Assembly: GCA_030247845.1 (NCBI GenBank) | Contig: JAPDRP010000006.1 | Coordinates: 930,001-994,000, forward strand | DNA: 64,000 nucleotides | Direction: 5' to 3' | Origin: Coniosporium tulheliwenetii | Taxonomy: Eukaryota > Ascomycota > Dothideomycetes | Shown here: in pieces, positions 56,176 to 64,000 of the stretch | Layout of the letters: the number at the start of each line of letters is the position of its first letter | How positions within the stretch are numbered: position 1 is the stretch's first letter | Translations under genes and position numbers: made by a program | The notes under the pieces: generated by a model | The model's input: the letters and a program-made list of their open reading frames with translations, nothing else | What the model was told of the DNA's origin: nothing | The model's database searches: none

Positions 56176-56873
56176 ATGGCCACTCTTGCTGAGATTCTCA
56201 ACACCCACTTCGCCCATGGCTACACGTTTAACGGTAGAGGTTTCTCTACATATCGTGCGAGGCGCAGTGTGAAGAGCGTGTACGGGTTTACGCCGGATGA
56301 CTGGGAAGGCTTTCTCGAACACACACTGGACCACGGCGCTTTGGAGAGAAACTACGAGGCACAGGCAGCCAGGCGCCGTGCCAGAGCGGAACAAGTCCGG
56401 CGCCTAGAGGAGACGAATCGCGGAATCGCGCTGATGGAGCGATACTTGGCGGTCCAGGTCCGTCTACGCAAGATTGAGGAGAAGGAGGCTGTCGTGACTG
56501 CAGCCGACGCGGCGAAGGCGAAGATCATCCTCGACCGCAGCAAATTCCTTAGGGCCGCCGCAAAGCGGATCATCAGAATTGTAGACGCTGAGCTGTTGAT
56601 CAAAGACGCGGAGTTGCTCCTGGAGGGGTATCGCGCGTTGGAGAAGGCCGGTGGGAAGAGTATGCGAAGAAGACGGAAGCTCAGTGGGTAGAGTACAAGC
56701 GCCTGATCGACGACCACTGGGCGGAATACGTGCAGAAGGAAGAAGAGGCGAAGGCGAGTACTCAATTGGAGGTTCACGCAGAGACTCACGGTTCACGGAC
56801 ATCGAAGGAGGACCTGCAGCTTGAAGCCCAGCATTCGGCAGCCCAGCATATGGAAGGCCAGTCGGAGGCATAG
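56176..56873 (+). CDS. Hypothetical helical/coiled-coil protein, one-base frameshift
   Basis: I do not recognise this protein. From MATLAEILNTHFAHGY it has a globular start (FNGRGFSTYRARRSVKSVYG, FTPDDWEGFLEHTLDHGALE), then a long Arg/Glu/Ala helix (NYEAQAARRRARAEQVRRLE, YLAVQVRLRKIEEKEAVVTA), then AELLIKDAELLLEGYRALEK. The frame stops at 56691 unless one G is added to the GGG at 56653-56655. It then continues EEYAKKTEAQWVEYKRLIDD, HWAEYVQKEEEAKASTQLEV and a Gln/His/Glu-rich tail to the stop at 56871-56873, 232 residues. The open frame extends 55 codons further up, without coding character. It is probably lineage-specific. Confidence 0.55.
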
Positions 56874-57303
56874 TCACAATAGAGTGGGGTTCTCTTTGAT
56901 TGTCTACGTTATATGTATTTATAACGATAAAGCCTGTATCTAAATTGGTACCGGCGCAACCGCTTGGATCAAACGAGAATCCAACCTGCCTAGTGTATCC
57001 ATGCATAGAGTCATCCGAACCTCGCAATCGTAGGCACTCATACAAGTAATCCCGAGCGTAGCCAAGATGCATGGTAAAGGAGAGTCTCAAGATGAGAAGT
57101 GCTTGCGAGGATACGAGATGCGTTCATGACTCAACGCCTCTAGGCAACGCCTCTAGGCCTCCGACGGCGCCCCGCGGCATCCACGGCATCCATCAAATCC
57201 TTATATTCAGGCGCGACTTCAGATCTTTGAACGCGATGAGTGTAGATATTTTGCAGACGCAACCGTGCCGTCCTTCAACGGGAGCAACAACTCATCAAGT
57301 GGC
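56874..57303. other. Intergenic region upstream of ABC transporter
   Basis: 430 bp with no recognised gene. It has a direct repeat CAACGCCTCTAGG twice near 57136-57160. The ABC gene promoter is expected here; a 5' exon of that gene cannot be excluded. Confidence 0.35.
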
Positions 57304-60300
57304 ATGGCAGAAGATGCGGAGACGACGCCCGTCCGTAGCGAAAGCGATAATGGCTCGGGCGGCCAACAACACTCCGAGCAGAGAGAAGGCGGCGGAGGAT
57401 TGAAGAGTTATTTTGTCAGTCTCATCTCGCTGTGCAATGCACCAGCTAACGACTTCAATAGCGTGTGTTCAAGTATGCCGATGGATTGAGTTGGACTCTA
57501 AATGGCGGGGCCTTTCTTGCGGCGATAGCGGCCGGGACACTGCTCCCACTGATGGACTTAATATTTGGCAAATTCGTCACCACATTCACAAACTTTGCTA
57601 TTGGAACTCTAAGCCCTGCAACCTTTCGTTCAGAAATCAACAAGTATACGTGAGTGCCCAACTTGTACTGCGACTGGAGCCGCAAAACTAACTCGCGGTA
57701 GCCTGTACTTTATATATCTATTCGTTGCAAAGTTCTCCCTCACTTACATTCATACGGTATGCTCTTCAATTGATTACCACCTCCGCTTCTAACCGTTTGC
57801 ATAGATTGCAATCTCAGTCTCTGCCATTCGAACAACCAAAGCTCTCCGCATCGACTTCCTGCAAGCCACACTGCGACAGAATATAGCCTTCTTCGACTCC
57901 GCAGATGCAGGATCGACATCGGTCCAAGTGACCACCAACGGCAACCTCGTTAGCCAGGGCATCTCCGAGAAGCTCACGCTTACAGTACAAGGCCTCTCGA
58001 CCTTCATCTCAGCCTTCGTTGTCGCATTTGCAGTACAATGGAAGCTCGCGCTCATCACCGTCAGCATCGTACCAACCATCCTCATTGTCACCAGCATTTG
58101 CGTTGTGATCGACACGAAGCAGGAGGCTCAAATTCTCCCAATATACTCAAAGGCCGGACTTCTCGCAGAAGAGGTGTTCTCGAGCATGCGAACTGTCCAC
58201 GCATTCTGGCTGCAGCCAACGCTGTCTAAACGATACGATGCCTTACTCGGAGACGCCATGAAAGTGGGCATGAAAAAGTCCCCGAACTACGCGGTGCTCT
58301 TCTCCACCGAGTTCTTCTGCGTCTTCTCCGGATACGGCTTGGCTTTCTGGCAAGGCATCAGGATGTATGCCAGTGGCGAGATTGCAGAATCGGGGGACGT
58401 TGTCACGTACGTTGATCTCCTACGTCTCTCGTGAAAGCACTGACTTTCTTGACAGCGTCATCTTTGCAGTGATCGTCGCCGCGACAGCAATGACTTCGAT
58501 CGCTCCGCAAATCCTGCAGGTCACCAAGGCATCTTCAGCAGCCGAGGAACTCTTCAGAACCATCGACAGACCTTCCGAGATCGATGCCATGTCGGAGACT
58601 GGGAAGGTACCGGACGCATCCATTGGCAACATAGAAGCACGCGACGTTCACTTCGCGTATCCAATCAGGCCGGGTGTCAAAGTGTTGGAAGGCTTGACGC
58701 TAAGCATTCCGGCCAGAAAGACGACAGCCTTGGTTGGTGCCAGCGGATCTGGAAAGAGCACAATCATCGGCTTGTTGGAGCGATGGTATGATCCCGCCAA
58801 GGGAAGCTTGTATCTGGACGGCGTCGATCTGAAAGACTTGAACGTCCGATGGCTACGAACCAACATTCGACTAGTACAGCAGGTACGTCGCAACTCTTTT
58901 GCCGGCGCTTGAACGCCGCGGCTTGCGATTGATAGACCCTGACCTACTGGACTTGCAGGAACCCGTACTCTTCAATGGAACGGTCTTCGACAATGTCGCC
59001 TTCGGCCTTCTCGGCACCGACAAAGCAGGGCTACCAGCTGCTGAGCAAATTTTGTTGGTGCAACGGGCATGCAAAGCAGCCTACGCCGATGAATTCATTG
59101 AACATCTTCCCAAGGTGATGCACCTACGCTCATCAAACACGACCTCCACTGACCCACGCAGAAATACGATACACAAATCGGCGAACGAGCAATGATGCTC
59201 TCAGGCGGGCAAAAGCAAAGACTAGCAATAGCTCGCAGCATCATCTCAGACCCGAAGGTCCTCCTTCTCGATGAAGCTACCAGCGCACTCGACCCAAAAT
59301 CGGAGAGGATAGTTCAACAAGCCCTCGACAATGTCTCCACAGACCGAACAACCGTTGTGATCGCGCACAAGTTGTCGACCGTGCGTAACGCTGACAACAT
59401 TGCCGTCATGTCACAGGGTACCATCATTGAGCAGGGTACTCACGACGAATTGATTGCGGCAGGTGGTGCCTATGCAAGGCTTGTCATGGCACAGGATCTG
59501 GGCCACGCCGATGGCGACCAAGAACGAGACTCTGAGAAGGAAGAAGTCGACCGCAGGCTCTCCCTCATTCGAACACAAACAGGAACGAGATCAATAAACG
59601 TCGCGGAGAAACCAACCGCGGGAAAAGAGGGAGCCTGAATTACAGTCTCATCCGCTGTCTTTGGATCCTCCTGGGCGAGCAGAAGCACTTGTGGCACCTA
59701 TTCCTCATTGTTGCCATTGCCTGTGTTTTCGGAGGTCAGTCTACTGGTATCAGATCAGTTCTGCAGAATCTGCTTACATTTCTCCGCAGGCCTTACCTTT
59801 CCTGCTCAAGCGATACTATTCTCCCGGACGATGAACGCTTTCCAGCTCCAAGGTCCCGAGGGAGTGCGGCAAGGTGATTTCTACTCCCTCATGTTCTTTG
59901 TAGTCGCCCTCGCAAATCTTGTCGTATACGCCGCCGTGGGCTGGGTGAGCAATATTATCGCCCAAGTATGTGCTCCTGATGGGGACTCTGCATATGGTGG
60001 CTCACTGCAGACAGGTCGTGATTCGCGTATACCGGCTGGAAATGTTCGACAACGCCCTCCGCCAGGACATGGACTTCTTTGACAGAGAAGAAAACGCAAC
60101 GGGCGCCTTGGCCTCCCGCTTGTCGACGTACCCGACAAACCTCCAAGAGCTCCTGGGATTCAACGTCATGCTTATCCTCATCAACGTTGTGAACGTACTC
60201 TCCAGCTCTGTCCTCGCGCTCATCGTTGGATGGAAGCTGGGGTTAGTGGTCGTATTTGGCGCACTCCCACCCATGCTCTTCTGCGGATACCTTCGGATTC

Positions 60301-61652
60301 GTCTTGAGTTCAAACTTGATGACGCAACGGCGGAACGATTTGCAAGCAGTGCGGCTCTTGCAACCGAAGCGGTATCAGCTATTCGGACGGTTGCATCGCT
60401 TACTCTCGAGAAACACATCCTTGAAAGGTATCATGACAAACTCCGAGGAGTCGCGCGCCGTTCTATGAAAGCGCTCATCTGGACGATGTTCTGGTACGCT
60501 TGGACGCAGTCTATCTCCTTCCTGGCAATGGCTCTCGGTTTCTGGCAAGCTCCCACATCTCCCTCCTATCTCTAACCGGATTCAGCTGATCGAGAACAGG
60601 TACGGCGGCCGCCTCATCTCAACTGGTGAATATTCTACCTCGCAGTTCTTTATCGTCTTCATCGGCGTCATTTTCTCCGGCGAGGCAGCTGCAGCTTTCT
60701 TCTCCTACACGACCAGCATAACCAAAGCCCAAAGCGCCGCGAATCACATCCTCTGGTTTCGCACGCTCATCCCTTCCATACGGGAAGACCAATCCCAAAG
60801 CCCGCCTGGCGAAAAAGACAGTGACAGCGGCCGCGGACCGGCGCATGTTGAATGCGAGGACCTCGAATTCTCGTACGCGTCGCGCCCCAACACCAAAGTG
60901 CTTCAAGGCGTAAACATAGACGTGAAAGCCGGCGCCTTCGCCGCGCTCGTGGGGCCCTCCGGCTGCGGTAAGAGCACCATGATCGCCCTGCTCGAACGCT
61001 TCTACGACCCTACCTCCGGCTGTATCAGATTCGACGGGACCGACATCAAGGACCTATGTCCACGTCGCTATCGCCGCAATGTCGCGCTCGTGCAGCAGGA
61101 GCCTGTGCTCTACCAGGGGAGTATCAGGGACAACGTCGCCATGGGTCTCGCCACTGAGGCCGAGGGTGCGGTGAGCGATGAGAAGGTCGAAGAGGCTTGC
61201 AAGCAGGCGAACATTTACGAGTTTGTGTCAAGTCTCCCTGACGGATTCAGTACCTTGTGCGGATCAAGAGGGACTCAACTCTCCGGCGGACAACGCCAAC
61301 GCGTCGCGATCGCGCGGGCGCTCATCCGGGCACCGCGCCTGTTGCTTCTCGACGAGGCGACGTCGGCGCTTGATACCGAGTCGGAGAAGGTGGTTCAGGC
61401 GGCGCTGGAGAAGGCGCAGAGTGGACGGACGACGGTCGCGGTCGCGCATCGGTTGAGTACGGTCAAGGTGTGTGCGCTGCGTCCTGCTGGATCCTAGTTC
61501 TTGTGCTAACGTCTCGGCAGGATGCGGATGTTATCATGGTGTTTTCGAAGGGGAGGATCGTGGAGAGCGGGACGCATGTGCAACTTTTGGCGAAGAGAGG
61601 TGTGTATTATGAGATGTGTCTGGGCCAGAGTTTAGACCGGGATCCTGTGTAA
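57304..61652 (+). CDS. Full-size ABCB multidrug transporter (Pgp-like), one-base frameshift
   Basis: A plasma-membrane ABC exporter with TMD-NBD-TMD-NBD order, in the class of fungal leptomycin-B/azole exporters. Eleven exons: 57304-57414, 57462-57649, 57702-57756, 57805-58406, 58456-58882, 58959-59114, 59162-59734, 59790-59965, 60015-60544, 60600-61467 and 61521-61652, giving 1,272 residues. NBD1: Walker A GASGSGKST, Q-loop LVQQEPVLF, signature LSGGQKQRLAIARS, Walker B LLLDEATSALD, switch IAHKLSTV. NBD2: GPSGCGKST, LVQQEPVLYQGSIRDN, LSGGQRQRVAIARA, LLLDEATSALD, VAHRLSTV. Intron 9 (60545-60599) uses a GC donor (TTTCTG|GCAAGC). Within exon 7, after EKPTAGK, one extra base at 59620-59626 is needed to reach RGSLNYSLIRCLWILLGEQK. 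Start is the first ATG in frame; it may be further up. Substrate unknown. Confidence 0.93.
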
Positions 61653-61865
61653 GGTGTTCTTAATCGGAAGCTGTTAGCAGCCTCAGCAGCAACCTTGACG
61701 CTCGTAGCTGGGGATAAGTCACCCGAATGCCATGATTCAGAACCTAGAGATTTAGATAACCAGTCTCGTAATCAATGTAGCATGTTCTTCCCAGCCTCTC
61801 GCTTCCGCCCCGTTGCCTTCCCAAATCCGATACCCCATACAACCGTTGTCCCTCTCGTCCGTCCC

Positions 61866-62216
61866 CTAGCACGCCTGGCTAACATCCACGCCGCTACCAA
61901 ACCACTCCCCCAACATCTCCCATTCCCTCTCCTCCAACCCCGGCTCAGACGTCCCGTATCTAGCGATCAAAAACCCTGCCAAACTGCCCTTGGATCTCGC
62001 TGCTTTCTCGCCCGGTCTTGTGCCTGGCTCGTCCACCATGTCGCGCTCAGACAGTATGGCATCTCGGTTTGACACGGACCGATCGATGCAGAATTGGCGG
62101 AGAAGGGTTAATTCGGAAGTGTCGAGTACGGCGTCGTTGGTGTTGTAGCCCGATATGATTGAGTTGGCGAGGGTGTGGGCTTGGATCTGGTCGGCGACGG
62201 AGAAGGGTCTGGACAT
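61866..62216 (-). CDS. Small hypothetical protein
   Basis: A single exon of 116 residues starting MSRPFSVADQIQAHTLANSI, then NTNDAVLDTSELTLLRQFCI, ILSERDMVDEPGTRPGEKAA, KGSLAGFLIARYGTSEPGLE and EREWEMLGEWFGSGVDVSQA. It looks like a real soluble helical protein with balanced composition, but I do not recognise a family. The frame is open for 32 codons before this ATG, without coding character. It is convergent with the ABC transporter and about 200 bp away. Confidence 0.5.
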   Translation of the reverse strand: MSRPFSVADQIQAHTLANSIISGYNTNDAVLDTSELTLLRQFCIDRSVSNRDAILSERDMVDEPGTRPGEKAARSKGSLAGFLIARYGTSEPGLEEREWEMLGEWFGSGVDVSQAC

Positions 62217-63078
62217 TGTGGATCGGAGGACTTGTTTCTTGGTGAGGGTGCTTTCTGGGTCTGTTTGATGGAGTGTTCGAAGAGGTGTGCAATCAAGGTG
62301 TAACTGGAACACCGCGCACTACAGAGTTTATCTATCAGAACGGCTGTTGCCTGTTTGCCCAGCAATAAATATGAGCACGGACAGTCCAGATAAACAATGT
62401 CACGTGACTCGAACAGCGCTGGGAGCCGCGGTGTGCGTCCAGTGATATAATCTAACGTGGCTAGACGCGCGCGCACGCCGCCTTCTTGGTTTCAGAACAG
62501 CTGTGCAGATCTCCTACTTTACTAACATTTTTGGTTCCACAATACAAGGACCGGCGGCATGCAATCTACGGATTCGCCCACTTGCCAACTCATCCATCCC
62601 TTATTATCAAACAAAGCCCAGCCCAGTTGCTAGGCCGATAGAGACCAACACTCCAATCCAGCGTACGATGCCCAAAGCCTGGGGTCATCCTCAAGACCGA
62701 TCAGGCAGACGTATTTCGGCGTCGCAGCGCCTTGATTCTCGGAGCTCTTGAATAGGCTCTCGTAGTCGGAAAGAAGGTGGTAGAGTCTGTGCCGGCGAGC
62801 CACTGGTAAGGTGGTAGTGAAGTCGCTGTTTCTGCGATACAGTAATGTGGAGCAAGACTCAGAAGCCACTTTCTGTACTGAGTATTCGATACCAGTAGCA
62901 TAGAACGCTCAAAGTTTCACATCGTGGAACAGCGATACGTATTTCAGATTTTATGGTTCGCTTTGAGATTGCTCCGGAACTTTACAACTCAAGGGAGTCA
63001 CAGTTTAGTCATCGATCCATCTTCCCCTAAGCCTCCGCCTTTACCTCCGCCTCCATCTTCGTCCGCGGGGCATTTCCC
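62217..63078. other. Intergenic region, nothing recognised
   Basis: 862 bp; short frames at 62503-62751 and 62924-63169 have no motif. It should contain the promoter of the small hypothetical gene and the 3' flank of the next. Confidence 0.35.
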
Positions 63079-63806
63079 TTACGTCCGCCAGAATATTGCG
63101 TCGGCACTAGCAGTGGAAGATTTACCAGCTTCAGGAGCTGCTTTGGCGGCGCGCTTGCGAGAGAAGTGAGGCTTGCTAGGTTCACCTAGAACTTGTTAGG
63201 GATCAGCTCAAACAGGCTGCGTACGAGTACTCACGCTTCTTGCTAACAGCAGGACCGGACGGCGTAGTAGGTGCAGAGGATGGCGCGGGCGCAGGCTGGG
63301 AGTTTGCGGCGCGATGGGTGGCCATGATGTTAGCGTAGAAGACTAAGTCAGTCAGGATAAGTTCGCGCAAGCTCTGCACAACCTACTCTTTGCTTCATTC
63401 TGCCTCCCGCTGCTTGGAGCACCAATCTTGTGATAACCTTTCACCTTGGATTCATAGCCCTTGTGTTTGATGATGTGATGCGTCAAAGCCCTATGCGAGC
63501 CACACTTGCGCTACACTGGAAGTAAGAATCAAGGCGGATCATATCCTCGGCAAGCTCACTCACACCGCACATGACGTTCGGGGCCAGGCTGGTCCTGCAA
63601 AACAGCTCGCCCAGCTGCACCTCGACTTCTCCAGCATCGTCCTGGCATATTGATTGATGTCTAAGAGCCGCTTACACGTTGGAAGGGAGAGACAGGCCGG
63701 CGCGGACTTCAGCTTCGTGTACGCATCATAATCGGCCTGCACAGCGTGAGCGGAGGTCTCAAATGTGCTTCAGTCAGCTTACAAAGCTTCGGAGCGAGCG
63801 CGCCAT
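63079..63806 (-). CDS. Intron-dense small protein with Cys/His cluster
   Basis: I do not recognise this gene. A six-exon model (63806-63783, 63736-63676, 63625-63564, 63504-63387, 63342-63231, 63175-63079) with minimal introns of 44-59 bp gives 157 residues with every phase closing. It reads MARSLRSF, ADYDAYTKLKSAPACLSLPT, EVQLGELFCRTSLAPNVMCG, CGSHRALTHHIIKHKGYESK and VKGYHKIGAPSSGRQNEAK. An Ala/Pro/Ser-rich linker follows (ANSQPAPAPSSAPTTPSGPA), then a basic end (KPHFSRKRAAKAAPEAGKSS). The cluster C...C..CGCGSH...THH..KH could bind zinc. Each unspliced frame is short, so the model rests on splice signals and coding-like sequence; exon borders may be off by a few bases. A further 5' exon beyond the window is possible. 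Confidence 0.5.
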
Positions 63807-64000
63807 GATTTCTCGTCAATAGATATCGCGGTCCAGTTCTTTTAGCCGGTCTGGGAAGGGTGGTCGTTCGTTGATATGAATGATTGTCTGAAGTGCAATG
63901 GGGGGAAAGTAAAATCCGTTGCGGCTTGACAACTGAGTTTGGGCGCACGGACCGGCAGCGAATTCTTGTTTCGACCATTAGTGAATGGACACGCCAGTGA
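63807..64000. other. Right window edge
   Basis: No gene is recognised; it may be the promoter of the intron-dense small gene. Confidence 0.3.

Noticed and set aside
54039..61652. A biosynthetic or resistance cluster made of SDR, orphan gene and ABC transporter
   Set aside because: There is no backbone synthase, no cluster regulator and wide spacing; neighbours are housekeeping genes. Closeness alone is weak evidence.
1..64000. Programmed ribosomal frameshifting as the cause of the many frame changes
   Set aside because: The sites share no slippery heptamer, occur in unrelated genes and lie at simple homopolymers; a sequencing cause explains all of them.

Overview
The window is a stretch of nuclear chromosome from a filamentous ascomycete, most probably a dothideomycete-like fungus (that rank is an inference). 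The evidence is short spliceosomal introns of about 45-220 bp, genes packed on both strands, and single-copy eukaryotic housekeeping genes whose fungal homologs are recognisable by eye: MSB1, CSN4, TFIIF-beta, VPS10, NOC4, ATP4, PRP4, PTC7, MPS1 and NSA2. No rRNA, convincing tRNA, CRISPR array, virus or bacterial operon was seen.

Layout. 0-5.3 kb: the 3'-truncated end of a DUF3140 gene and the polarity gene MSB1. 6-13.3 kb, all on the minus strand: a conserved fungal protein, an F-box-like protein with an N-terminal Cys/His duplication, a coiled-coil protein and COP9 signalosome subunit 4. 13.5-27 kb: TFIIF-beta, the sorting receptor VPS10, an acyltransferase/condensation-like protein, a five-finger CCCH protein and a Sel1-repeat protein with a 16-nt exon. 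27.7-29.8 kb: a bZIP factor with a predicted membrane anchor, followed by 2.2 kb without a confident gene. 32-47 kb is the densest part: NOC4/ATP4 (divergent), a membrane hydrolase, PRP4/PTC7 (divergent), MPS1, NSA2/bL21m (divergent) and a tiny basic protein. 47-57 kb is gene-poor and accessory-looking: a 17-bp tandem repeat, a strong hairpin, a 230-bp foldback/MITE-like element, a polysaccharide deacetylase, a CYSTM protein, an intronless GC-rich bacterial-type SDR and an orphan coiled-coil protein. 57-61.7 kb holds a full-size ABCB transporter with 11 exons. The right end has two small unknown genes.

Two window-wide patterns stand out. First, about a dozen conserved genes are each one base short, mostly at a run of identical bases. 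Adding the missing base (TFIIF-beta instead has one base too many, or two too few) restores the conserved protein and gives a spliced length divisible by three with a family-typical size. Because essential genes are hit (TFIIF-beta, MPS1, VPS10, bL21m), I read this as homopolymer contraction in the assembly, not gene decay. Second, five of about 60 modelled introns need a GC donor (GC-AG).

I found no clearly new multi-gene system. The best leads for novelty are the membrane-tethered bZIP, the bacterial-type SDR in the repeat-bearing island, the foldback element and the intron-dense small gene at the right edge. Exon borders were placed by eye from splice signals, reading-frame phase and remembered family conservation; none was checked by alignment or RNA.
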